Assembly: GCA_002733705.1 (NCBI GenBank)
Contig: NVWP01000037.1
Span: 1-54,019, forward strand
Direction of reading: 5' to 3'
DNA: 54,019 nt
DNA from: Henriciella sp.
Lineage (GTDB): Bacteria; Pseudomonadota; Alphaproteobacteria; Caulobacterales; Hyphomonadaceae
Both the position numbers and the translations under genes were made by a program. The notes below the pieces were generated by a model. The model saw nothing but the letters and a program-made list of their open reading frames with translations, did not search any database and was not told where the DNA came from. Below are positions 28,528 to 35,787 of the stretch, piece after piece. Each line of letters begins with the position of its first letter. The first letter of the stretch is position 1.

Positions 28528-28600
28528 GTTCTGGCCCTCCTGTCATTTCACGTCTTCGGCGCGCCACGAGGGGAAGATGTCAGGACGCTTCCGAAAAGTC

Positions 28601-28616
28601 TATAGTAAAAACTATA
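28601..28616. promoter_or_regulatory. Dyad TATAGT-AAAA-ACTATA upstream of the amidohydrolase
   Basis: Perfect 6-bp arms around AAAA, 74-89 bp upstream of the amidohydrolase GTG start. The TetR gene at 28752-29345 lies just beyond on the same strand, making it the likely ligand. The rest of the 224-bp gap shows no gene. Confidence 0.45.
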
Positions 28617-28751
28617 TTCAGCAAAAAGTCGGGGCGGGCAGGAACGAACGGCGCGTAAATGCGAGGCATGGAAGCGAAGTGCGGGCTTTGCTCAGACGGA
28701 TGTGCCGGGGAGGGCGGCTGATGAGCGGGAGGCCGTTTCCGGCGCTCTGCT

Positions 28752-29345
28752 CTAGAAGAATCCATAGACGCTGGTGAGGGCGTCGGCTGTATGATTCAGG
28801 ACATCATCTTCATGCCTGAAACCGGTCTCGAAGAGCATTTCGATGGCAGCATAACGCAGCTCGATGCCGAGACGGGCCCGCACAAGCGTGCCCTCGAAAT
28901 CATCGGTCAGGCCCTGCTCGACCATATACCGTGCCAGAAGCTGGGCCATCTCCTCATGCGATTTGAGGCGGACATCGATCAGTTCGGGAATGGCGCGAAG
29001 CGACACCAGCAGGGCGTAGCCACCCCTGAAATTCTGCGTCATCCGGTAGGATTGCCTGACCGATGTAAGACAGGCGGCGCGCAACTCTGCCTCGGTCGAG
29101 ATGGTGAGGCCCGTATCGCGTTTCAGGACTTCGTTCTGCGCATCCATCATGCGCGTGCCAAGCTCGCGCAGGACGACATGCTTGTTTTCAAAATAATGAT
29201 AGAAGGTCGGCGGTGTGACGCCCGCGCGTTCGACAATGGCATTTGAGTTGAGCGCCTGCAGGCCCGCTTCGGCAAGAATATCCTGCGCAGCTTTCAGCAA
29301 ACGCTCACGGGTCGGGAGTTTTTTCTGTTTGCTGGCATCGCTCAT
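28752..29345 (-). CDS. TetR/AcrR family transcriptional regulator
   Basis: 197 residues from the ATG at 29345 (MSDASKQKKLPTRERLLK); the longer frame to 29543 has no supporting features. The TetR HTH is clear: LLKAAQDILAEAGLQALNS, then AIVERAGVTPPTFYHYFENKHVVLRELG. It resembles the TetR at 22401 in the HTH. It sits upstream of the amidohydrolase on the same strand and is divergent from the dusA remnant; it is the last intact chromosomal gene before the mobile element. Confidence 0.87.
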   Translation of the reverse strand: MSDASKQKKLPTRERLLKAAQDILAEAGLQALNSNAIVERAGVTPPTFYHYFENKHVVLRELGTRMMDAQNEVLKRDTGLTISTEAELRAACLTSVRQSYRMTQNFRGGYALLVSLRAIPELIDVRLKSHEEMAQLLARYMVEQGLTDDFEGTLVRARLGIELRYAAIEMLFETGFRHEDDVLNHTADALTSVYGFF

Positions 29346-29553
29346 GGGCTGGCCTCTACTACGCCTTGGCCGGACGGAACATGCGCGGGCCGGCAGGCCG
29401 GGAACTGGAATGTGAAGGCGGTAAAGGGTTTGGACTGAACTCACAATCTTCCGATGAGGTGCGATTTCACCGTACAAACCGACCGCAGACTGTACACATC
29501 CTTTCCGAACAGGCACAGCACACCCGGTATAAAGCTCTCGCAAGCCATTTCGT

Positions 29554-29628
29554 ATGACAATGACCCTGGATTACACATTCTCCGTTGCACCCATGATGGA
29601 TTGGAGTGACAGTTCGAAAAGTCTGTGA
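29554..29628 (+). pseudogene. dusA: dusA 5' fragment, cut by the mobile element
   Basis: ATG at 29554 (or 29560) opens MTMTLDYTFSVAPMMDWSD, the conserved N-terminus of tRNA-dihydrouridine synthase A, which reduces uridines in the tRNA D-loop. In intact DusA the next residues are typically RHCR; here the frame changes to SSKSL and stops at 29626-29628. The break right after the MMDWSD codons is the known target of dusA-associated integrases, which normally restore a full dusA at the far end of the element. That copy would lie outside this window. Confidence 0.85.
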
Positions 29629-29928
29629 TTTTTCAATTTTCTAAGGTCGTGTTGTAACCCGTGTTGTAAATCATGTTGTAAGTCCGCCCCGGTCGTGCGC
29701 ACAAAAAGTAGGCAAAAAATCTGATAGGCCATCGTCGAGCGGCCACGTTTTCGAACTTAATTTCAGAGGGTTGGGGTCGGGCTGGAAAGTTTTTGCCCAG
29801 TTTTTCACCGACGAAGCTTTGGCCGGCTGGATTGGACGGATCGATGCGGTGACAAAACCCCTTGCCAGATCACTTCCAGCGGGTGTTATGGGCCACAGGA
29901 CGAGCGTCCTCTGAAGAGCCGAAGATCA
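29629..29928. other. Element left end, no gene seen
   Basis: About 300 bp between the truncated dusA and the prtN-like gene. It holds the three direct repeats near its left side. A short open stretch on the plus strand, EALAGWIGRIDAVTKPLARS ending at a stop near 29912, looks coding in composition but has no start or recognised homologue. No integrase fragment could be recognised on either strand. Confidence 0.5.
29649..29681. repeat. Three direct repeats RTGTTGTAA, 12-bp period
   Basis: GTGTTGTAA at 29649-29657 and 29661-29669 and ATGTTGTAA at 29673-29681 are spaced by exactly 12 bp, starting about 40 bp inside the dusA core. Short direct repeats close to an attachment core are typical of tyrosine-integrase arm sites. 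That role is inferred. Confidence 0.55.
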
Positions 29929-30186
29929 CTACTTGAAGGCGTCCCGCTCGTACAGCGCGACCTCGCGACGCTTGTCGAGATAGGTGGCGAGATCCGAGAG
30001 GTGGACGCCCTTCGCGCTTTTCTGACTTCGCTCCGATCGCACCAGCGGCAGATCGATTTCACCGGAACTGACCTTCCTGAGGAACTTCGGCAAGGTCAGA
30101 TGGGAAAAGTAGTCTTTGCAGACCGCATCGACCGGCACGACCGCGCGGCCATCATATTGAGCCATCAGGAGAAAAAGCGTGTTCAT
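29929..30186 (-). CDS. Pyocin activator PrtN family protein
   Basis: 85 residues: MNTLFLLMAQYDGRAVVPVD, then VCKDYFSHLTLPKFLRKVSS and GVHLSDLATYLDKRRE. This matches the PrtN family, small DNA-binding activators first known from pyocin gene control and frequent near the ends of alphaproteobacterial islands. In this setting it probably regulates element genes such as an integrase or excision factor (inference). It is the only backbone gene seen on the minus strand, reading toward attL. ATG at 30186. Confidence 0.85.
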   Translation of the reverse strand: MNTLFLLMAQYDGRAVVPVDAVCKDYFSHLTLPKFLRKVSSGEIDLPLVRSERSQKSAKGVHLSDLATYLDKRREVALYERDAFK

Positions 30187-30413
30187 CGGTCAGTCTCGGT
30201 GGTTTTTCTGCTCAGCATCCTGACCTCAGCCGCGTTGTTCATCAATGCGAGCGGGCGGCGGCGTTTGGCGGCATCAGGAACTTTGATCGTAAAAAGGGCG
30301 GCAATCGGCGGCGAAAGGTGGCGAACAAATAGGACAGAATGTGATCAAAACGGCGGACTTCCTGCGGACGTTCACCGGGTTTCAGAGGGTCAGAGGCGGG
30401 CAGGGAGGGCCGT

Positions 30414-30467
30414 GACGGGTTGAGGGCTGGAGGAGAGGCCTCCGGCGCCCGTTGCGGGAGAAAACCC
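30414..30467 (+). promoter_or_regulatory. Structured 5' leader of the DUF932 gene
   Basis: GACGGG (30414-30419) can pair with CCCGTT (30448-30453), enclosing an inner stem GGAGG/CCTCC (30429-30433 with 30439-30443) whose loop is AGAGG. A 14-nt GCGGGAGAAAACCC segment with the ribosome site then leads to the ATG. The parB gene at 33560 has the same architecture, with the same loop and a different but still paired inner stem. Confidence 0.6.
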
Positions 30468-31661
30468 ATGAATACCGAGATTATCGAAGCCGGGCGTGAC
30501 ATCAGCGGCGGCTACAAGGTGGATGTGTCGCGCGGCACGAATGTGGACCGCGTGTCGTCCGAGTGGTTCTCGCGGCCGGATGACGAGCGGTATCTGGCGC
30601 TCGACGACCTTTTCGCCTCGGTGAAGGGCCGGGCGGAGCGGAGCCGGACGCGCACGGTGGAGAGTGCGGCGATCCGGGTCGAGGCGCATCGGGACAACCC
30701 GGAAAAGCTGGGGCTGGTCCTGCCGGGCGCGGATGAGCCCATCGCGCCGACGCATTGGTCCTTCGGCCAGCTCTCCAGCCTGGTCGGCGCACCCGCGGCC
30801 TATCTGCGGCAGCTGCCCGCGCCGCTGGCGGGGATCAACCTGCAATACGGGCTGACCAATCACCGGGCCGAGCAGATCAAGACGATGGAGGTCGCGGATG
30901 GCCGCACTGAACTGCGCGCCGTGACCGGCCCCGATTACGGCCGCATCTACGACCACGAACTGGTTTCCGCCGTGCAGCGCATCGCGGGCAACGGGACAGG
31001 CGACACGCGTTGGAAGGTCCCCGGCGTCCTCGACTGGTCCACCGGCATCTACAACCCGCGCGTGGACGTGACGAAGGAGACGACGACGCTCTACGCCTCG
31101 GACCGCGACGTGTTCCTGTTCCTCGTCGACGATCTGAACCCCATCGAAGCGGGCCTGCTGCCCGATGGCTCGCCCGACCTCTACTTCCGGGGGTTCTACT
31201 GCTGGAATTCCGAAGTCGGTGCCAAGACGCTCGGCATCGCCAGCTTCTACCTGCGCGCGGTCTGCCAGAACCGCAACCTCTGGGGCGTCGAGGATTTCCA
31301 GGAGATCACCATCCGGCATTCTAAATACGCCGCCTCCCGTTTCGCGCATGAGGCCGCCCCGGCGCTCAGCCGCTTCGCCGAGTCCTCGCCCGCGCCCTTC
31401 ATCGACGGCATTCGAGCGGCGCGGGAGAAGATCGTCGCACGGTCGGACGAGGACCGTCAGGATTTCCTGCGCAAACGCGGATTCTCCAAGGCGGAGACGG
31501 GGCGGATCGTCGAGACGGTGCTGGCCGAGGAAGGCCGCCCGCCCGAGAGCGTCTTCGACTTCGTGCAGGGGATCACCGCGGTGGCCCGGTCGAAGCCGCA
31601 GCAGGATGCGCGGCTGGTGATGGAGGGGAAGGCGAAGGCTTTGTTGGAAAGAGCGGTTTAG
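30468..31661 (+). CDS. DUF932 domain-containing protein
   Basis: 397 residues from the ATG at 30468 (MNTEIIEAGRDISGGYKVDV). The body is the DUF932 domain of plasmid- and phage-borne proteins: SSLVGAPAAYLRQLP, YGLTNHRAEQIKTM, AVTGPDYGRIYDHELVSAVQ, YASDRDVFLFLVDDLNPIE and RGFYCWNSEVGAKTLGI. The biochemical function is unknown, but it is a constant neighbour of ParB- and Toprim-type genes in such elements. Its structured leader is shared with parB, indicating joint control. The next gene, downstream and opposite, is cargo. Confidence 0.85.
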   Translation: MNTEIIEAGRDISGGYKVDVSRGTNVDRVSSEWFSRPDDERYLALDDLFASVKGRAERSRTRTVESAAIRVEAHRDNPEKLGLVLPGADEPIAPTHWSFGQLSSLVGAPAAYLRQLPAPLAGINLQYGLTNHRAEQIKTMEVADGRTELRAVTGPDYGRIYDHELVSAVQRIAGNGTGDTRWKVPGVLDWSTGIYNPRVDVTKETTTLYASDRDVFLFLVDDLNPIEAGLLPDGSPDLYFRGFYCWNSEVGAKTLGIASFYLRAVCQNRNLWGVEDFQEITIRHSKYAASRFAHEAAPALSRFAESSPAPFIDGIRAAREKIVARSDEDRQDFLRKRGFSKAETGRIVETVLAEEGRPPESVFDFVQGITAVARSKPQQDARLVMEGKAKALLERAV

Positions 31662-31736
31662 GAATAAGCCCGTTGGGGGCGGTCAGCTGCAGAACCGCCG
31701 CCAACGATACTTCACGTAACTTCGCATCGAGAGTTC

Positions 31737-33017
31737 CTATTCAAAATCTGGGTCGAGCCACTCTCTGTCTGGTCGAGCCAATAGTCTGGCATTGTTGTAT
31801 GCTTGATCAAGCGTCAGTACGGTTGCGCTGCGATACGCATCGTCGCTTGCCGTCTTAGCAACCGTGATCGCGAGGTCTGCCCGGGAAGGCTTTTCCAAGC
31901 AAATGGGAAGCAGTAGCTGCAATTCGCCCTTGCCACCCTTGTCACGGAAATACTGCGGGACCGCCACTTTGTAGTTCCGGTAAGCGCGAAGCTCGGCTCC
32001 AGCCTTCGCGGCTATGACGGCATTTCGTGCCATATGCTCGTTTTCCCTTAGTATATCCGGGAAACGGTCCAATCTAGCCAATATATGAGTTGTGTCTATT
32101 TCCAGGCTCAGCCGTGGGTCAAAAATCAGTTGTGCGGGATCGTCCCAATAAGAAGCCAGTGGCGGCTTCTTTCCTCCGAATATCTCTGAATACGCCCTCT
32201 CTCCCTCCCTCAAGAATCTCTTGAGAACCCATGGGCGCAGCCCTTCGCCATTCGATTTGGAGGCGAACCCGAAGATCTGCTCTTGGCTATCAGTGACGAG
32301 GCCGGTGTTGAAAGCGAGCGAGCTTCCGTCGTTGCTGAAAAGAAGGCCATTGTCCATCTCTTGGAGCCGACGAACAGTGTGTTCAATATAGCTGGAGAGA
32401 ACTGGGAAATCTGTGTGGCTATCCCCGTTCTTGAATTCCCAAGACTCCTTCTCGGCAAGCTCGGCAAGCTTGCGCTTCCAGTCACCAGAACTGAACTCAA
32501 AGAAGTCGTTGAAAGGGTCGCCCCATTGGGGACTTGGCTCATGCCCGACACGGGTTATTGCGCGGGCGGTTTTGCCTCGGTCGCCTTCTGCATACGAGAC
32601 TTCAACAATATCGCCACCCCTCAGAGGTGTGCCTGAATGGGAGGCGGTGCGCCCCAGCCCTCCGACATGAACGTCACCTTTATCGGTCTCGACAAACCCG
32701 AACCCAGTCTTGTCATTGAAGAACTTCACGATGCCTCGAACCGTATCGGATTTTTCCACAGCTTGCGGGGCACTGAGCACTCGGACATTGGCGGCGAAGT
32801 AGGACGCTTGACCATCAGTCTCATCTCTATGCTGGAGATCGAACTCCACCTCTGCGCCCGGGAATGGGGTCGGAGACAACGGTGCATTATCGTCGCTCTT
32901 AAAATAGACATTTTCGCCTGCACTCGAATCGTCATTTGGACGAATGAATCCGAAATGGTAGGGAAACCTAGCGTGCCTCTTCCAATTGAGTACTTTCCCG
33001 CGCGTTTTTTCGGTCAT
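31737..33017 (-). CDS. Double cold-shock domain plus DUF3825 protein
   Basis: 426 residues. Two N-terminal OB-type cold-shock domains are visible: GKVLNWKRHARFPYHFGFI (about 8-26) and RGIVKFFNDKTGFGFVETDK (about 94-113), both with the FGF RNP-type core. The C-terminal half is DUF3825: WKRKLAELAEKESWEF, VLSSYIEHTVRRLQEM, AFNTGLVTDSQEQIFGF, RNYKVAVPQYF, LQLLLPICL and TLDQAYNNARLLARPDREWL. An RNA- or ssDNA-binding role is inferred from the cold-shock folds; DUF3825 itself has no function assigned. It opposes the backbone direction and sits between DUF932 and parB, so it is cargo. A tiny basic gene lies upstream on the same strand. Confidence 0.82.
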   Translation of the reverse strand: MTEKTRGKVLNWKRHARFPYHFGFIRPNDDSSAGENVYFKSDDNAPLSPTPFPGAEVEFDLQHRDETDGQASYFAANVRVLSAPQAVEKSDTVRGIVKFFNDKTGFGFVETDKGDVHVGGLGRTASHSGTPLRGGDIVEVSYAEGDRGKTARAITRVGHEPSPQWGDPFNDFFEFSSGDWKRKLAELAEKESWEFKNGDSHTDFPVLSSYIEHTVRRLQEMDNGLLFSNDGSSLAFNTGLVTDSQEQIFGFASKSNGEGLRPWVLKRFLREGERAYSEIFGGKKPPLASYWDDPAQLIFDPRLSLEIDTTHILARLDRFPDILRENEHMARNAVIAAKAGAELRAYRNYKVAVPQYFRDKGGKGELQLLLPICLEKPSRADLAITVAKTASDDAYRSATVLTLDQAYNNARLLARPDREWLDPDFE

Positions 33018-33081
33018 GGTTTTTACTGATCCCTGTCTCAGGCGTGTGACTGCGTAGCCATTGTCGGTGAATGCTATAATG

Positions 33082-33115
33082 GTGTCGCAGGCGAGCCAAG
33101 GCTTGCCTGCGACAC
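33082..33115 (-). other. Long hairpin between the small basic gene and the DUF3825 gene
   Basis: GTGTCGCAGGC (33082-33092) pairs perfectly with GCCTGCGACAC (33105-33115), and after one G-T pair the stem continues as AGCC/GGCT with a 2-nt loop, giving about 16 bp. No T-tract follows in the minus direction, so it may process or attenuate the transcript between the two cargo genes rather than end it. Confidence 0.55.
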
Positions 33116-33124
33116 ACTACGACG

Positions 33125-33295
33125 TCACCGCCAGGTTCTTGGAACCCGCTGGCTTCTCTTGGCTTGGGCCTCGGTCCGCGGCTTCCACTTGTCCGGGTTC
33201 GAACTCGCCGAACCTTTTCCGTAGCCTCTGCCAGGCTTGCCAGCAGTTCCGGACTTTGCGTACCGCCCGCTTGAACCTTTAAACGTCAAACGCAT
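33125..33295 (-). CDS. Small basic glycine-rich protein (56 residues)
   Basis: A short gene easily missed because it is under 60 codons. ATG at 33295 is preceded by AAGGAG at 11 bp. The product begins MRLTFKGSSGRYAKSGTAGK and is rich in Gly, Ser, Lys and Arg (GRGYGKGSASS; PRTEAQAKRSQR), with no hydrophobic core. Composition suggests nucleic-acid binding or a disordered partner. It lies upstream of the double cold-shock/DUF3825 gene on the same strand, separated by the long hairpin, with its own promoter. No homologue is recognised. Support: Shine-Dalgarno, clean frame and cargo context. Confidence 0.55.
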   Translation of the reverse strand: MRLTFKGSSGRYAKSGTAGKPGRGYGKGSASSNPDKWKPRTEAQAKRSQRVPRTWR

Positions 33296-33343
33296 CTTCC
33301 TGTCTCCTTTGTCTTAGGAATAATTCGCGGAGACAGAAGTGTG

Positions 33344-33372
33344 TGGATATCTGCACCCACCAGAGGCGTCAA
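33344..33372 (-). promoter_or_regulatory. Probable promoter for the small basic gene and DUF3825 gene
   Basis: On the minus strand TTGACG (33372-33367) and TATCCA (33349-33344) have a 17-bp spacer and point toward the small gene starting at 33295. The -35 is near consensus; the -10 is weaker. The 33296-33502 gap otherwise shows no gene. Confidence 0.4.
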
Positions 33373-33502
33373 GCTTTCTCAGGGCCTGAGCCACAGCAAA
33401 GAGCATAGTTGAGTGGTTTGTTATCCAACAAGACTTCGATGGTTTTTGCCAGAATTGACTGTCTTGCCGGTTCCAGAGTGAGAGGGTGGGCGGGTTTTCC
33501 GT

Positions 33503-33559
33503 GACGGGTTTGGAGGTCGGGAGAGAGGCTCCCGGCTGGCCCGTCGCGGAGATATCCCG
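33503..33559 (+). promoter_or_regulatory. Structured 5' leader of parB
   Basis: Outer stem GACGGG (33503-33508) with CCCGTC (33540-33545); inner stem CGGGAG (33518-33523) with CTCCCG (33529-33534) closing the loop AGAGG; then a 14-nt GCGGAGATATCCCG with the ribosome site before the ATG. Loop and layout equal those of the DUF932 leader at 30414, while the inner stem bases differ but remain paired. Confidence 0.62.
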
Positions 33560-35689
33560 ATGACCAAGCAACAGAAAATCACCCTCAGCGCCTCGCGCGA
33601 CATCCCCTTCAACAAGCTGATGCTCAGCCAATCGAACGTGCGCCACGTCAAGGCGGGCGTGTCGATCGAGGAACTGGCCGAAGACATCGCGCGCCGGACT
33701 TTGCTCAGTTCCATCACCGTGCGGCCCGTGCTGGACGAAAGCGGTGCCGAGACCGGCATGTACACGATCCCTGCCGGCGGGCGGCGGTTCCGGGCGCTGG
33801 AACTGCTCGTGAAGCAAAAGCGCATGAACAAAACTACGCTGGTGCCCTGCATCGTGCGCACCGACGGGCTCGCCGAGGAGGACAGCCTTGCCGAGAACGT
33901 TCAGCGTGCGCCGCTGCATCCGCTCGACCAGTTCCGCGCCTTCCAGGCGATGCGCGAGAAGGGCCGGACCGAGGAGGAGATCGCAGCCGCCTTCTTCGTC
34001 TCGGCCAGCGTGGTCAAACAGCGGCTGAAGCTTGCCGCGGTCGCGCCTTCTCTGCTCGATGCCTATGCCGAGGAGGAGATGACGCTCGACCAGCTCATGG
34101 CCTTCACGGTCAATCCCGACCATGCGCGCCAGGAACAGGTCTGGGAGGCGCTGCAGCGGCACTATTCCCGGCAGCCCTATGAAATCCGCCGCATGCTGAC
34201 CGAGGGTGCTGTGCGGGCGTCGGACAAACGGGCGCAGTTCGTCGGGCTCGACGACTACGTCGAGGCCGGGGGCGAGATCCTGCGCGACCTGTTCCAGCAG
34301 GACGACGGCGGCTGGCTGCAGGATACCGCCCTCCTCGACGTCATGGTGCGCGAGAAACTGGCCGAAGAGGCCGAGGGGGTGCGTGCCGAAGGCTGGAAAT
34401 GGGTCGAGGTCGATACTGAATTCCCCTATGGCCATAACTTCGGGATGCGCCGCGTCCATGGCGAGGCGGTGCCGATGAGCGACGAGGAAGCCGCCAGCTA
34501 CCAGGCGCTGAAGGCCGAATACGACGCGCTCGAGGCCGAGTATGCGGAGGCCGACGAGCTGCCCGACGATGTCGATGCCCGGTTGGGCGAGATCGAGGAG
34601 GCGATGGAGGCGCTCGAGGCGCGTCCGATCCGGTTCGAGGCGGAAGACCTCGCGCTGGCTGGGGCCTTCGTCAGCATCGACAGTTCCGGGCGGTTGCGCG
34701 TCGAACGGGGCTATGTGCGGCAAGAGGATGAGCCGGTCGAGGAGGTGGAGGACGCCGACGAGGTCGCACCGCAAGCGGCGCCGGTCGAGGACACCGACGA
34801 TACCGTCACTTCCACCAAAGACGAGGAGGAAGAGGATGACGGCCTGAAACCGCTCTCCGACCGCCTCGTCATGGAACTGACGGCGCATCGCACCCTGGCA
34901 CTGCGCAATGCGCTGGCCCAGGACTCGCAGGTCGCCTTCCTCGCGGCCTTGCACGCGATGGTCTTGCGGCTCTTCTATCGCTACGCGGTCGACAGCTGCG
35001 TCGAGATCGAACCGCGCAATTCCGCCTTCGGATCGCAGGTGCCGGGCCTTGGCGATAAGGCCTATGCGCAGGCCATCGACCAGCGCCACGAGACCTGGGC
35101 GCGCAACTTGCCGAAAGCGCCCGAGGACCTCTGGGAGGCGCTGACCGAGTTCGACAGCTGCAGCCGCGAAGCGCTCTTCGCCCATTGTGTGGCGATCAGC
35201 GTGAATGCCGTCCACGACCCCTATCAGCGCCGCCCGCGCGCCATTGCGCATGCGGATGTGCTGGCCGGGACCGTCGGACTCGATATGGCCAAGGCGGGCT
35301 GGACGGCGACGGGCGACAGTTACCTCGGCCGTGTGACCAAGGCCCGCATCCTCGAGGCCGTGCGCGAGGCGAAAGGCGAGGACGCCGCTGATCGGATCGC
35401 AGGGCTGAAGAAACCGGAGATGGTGACCGCCGCTGAGAACCTGCTCGTCGGCACCGGCTGGCTGCCAGACCCGCTGCGCACGCCGCCCCTGCCGGAAGAG
35501 GACGCAGCTGAGATCGAGTTGATCGACGACGCCGACACCGCAGATGGAGGACCTTCGGACGACGATCCCGACACCGGCGAAGTGCAATCGGCGGAAGACG
35601 GCGGCGAACCGGCTATCGGAGACTCCGAACCTTTGGGCGAAGATGATCCCATCGCCGGTGACGCCTTCGCCAAGACAGCCGCCGAGTGA
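33560..35689 (+). CDS. ParB/RepB/Spo0J family partition protein
   Basis: 709 residues. The N-terminal ParB/sulfiredoxin-like domain shows VSIEELAEDIARRTLL, PAGGRRFRAL at 71-80 and SLAENVQRAPLHPLDQFRAF at 109-128 (CTP/clamp motifs of ParB); an HTH follows (IAAAFFVSASVVKQRLKLA). A long acidic middle and tail (VEEVEDADEVAPQAAP; DDADTADGGPSDDDPDTGE) is unusual for a chromosomal ParB but typical for large plasmid/ICE versions. No ParA is next to it. It likely helps maintain or regulate the excised element. Expression is through the structured leader. Confidence 0.88.
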   Translation: MTKQQKITLSASRDIPFNKLMLSQSNVRHVKAGVSIEELAEDIARRTLLSSITVRPVLDESGAETGMYTIPAGGRRFRALELLVKQKRMNKTTLVPCIVRTDGLAEEDSLAENVQRAPLHPLDQFRAFQAMREKGRTEEEIAAAFFVSASVVKQRLKLAAVAPSLLDAYAEEEMTLDQLMAFTVNPDHARQEQVWEALQRHYSRQPYEIRRMLTEGAVRASDKRAQFVGLDDYVEAGGEILRDLFQQDDGGWLQDTALLDVMVREKLAEEAEGVRAEGWKWVEVDTEFPYGHNFGMRRVHGEAVPMSDEEAASYQALKAEYDALEAEYAEADELPDDVDARLGEIEEAMEALEARPIRFEAEDLALAGAFVSIDSSGRLRVERGYVRQEDEPVEEVEDADEVAPQAAPVEDTDDTVTSTKDEEEEDDGLKPLSDRLVMELTAHRTLALRNALAQDSQVAFLAALHAMVLRLFYRYAVDSCVEIEPRNSAFGSQVPGLGDKAYAQAIDQRHETWARNLPKAPEDLWEALTEFDSCSREALFAHCVAISVNAVHDPYQRRPRAIAHADVLAGTVGLDMAKAGWTATGDSYLGRVTKARILEAVREAKGEDAADRIAGLKKPEMVTAAENLLVGTGWLPDPLRTPPLPEEDAAEIELIDDADTADGGPSDDDPDTGEVQSAEDGGEPAIGDSEPLGEDDPIAGDAFAKTAAE

Positions 35690-35730
35690 CCTTCGAGCAG
35701 CACGGGACCTTCCACCCAGGTTCCTAACAC

Positions 35731-35758
35731 AGGGGCCCGTCAGTCATGGCGGGCCCCT
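35731..35758 (+). terminator. Terminator-like hairpin after parB
   Basis: AGGGGCCCG (35731-35739) and CGGGCCCCT (35750-35758) form a perfect 9-bp stem around a 10-nt loop, 41 bp after the parB stop. Only a short T-run follows, so read-through into the Toprim gene is possible. Confidence 0.6.
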
Positions 35759-35787
35759 GATTTCGTCCAAGCATGATGGAGGTCGAC

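Noticed and set aside
29649-29681. CRISPR array
   Set aside because: Repeats are 9 bp with 3-bp gaps, far too short, and no cas genes are present.
29540-29700. tRNA gene as integration site
   Set aside because: No tRNA cloverleaf is visible; the reading frame is clearly the dusA N-terminus.
33314-35587. Minus-strand open frame of 757 codons opposite parB
   Set aside because: Shadow of the ParB coding strand; no motif.
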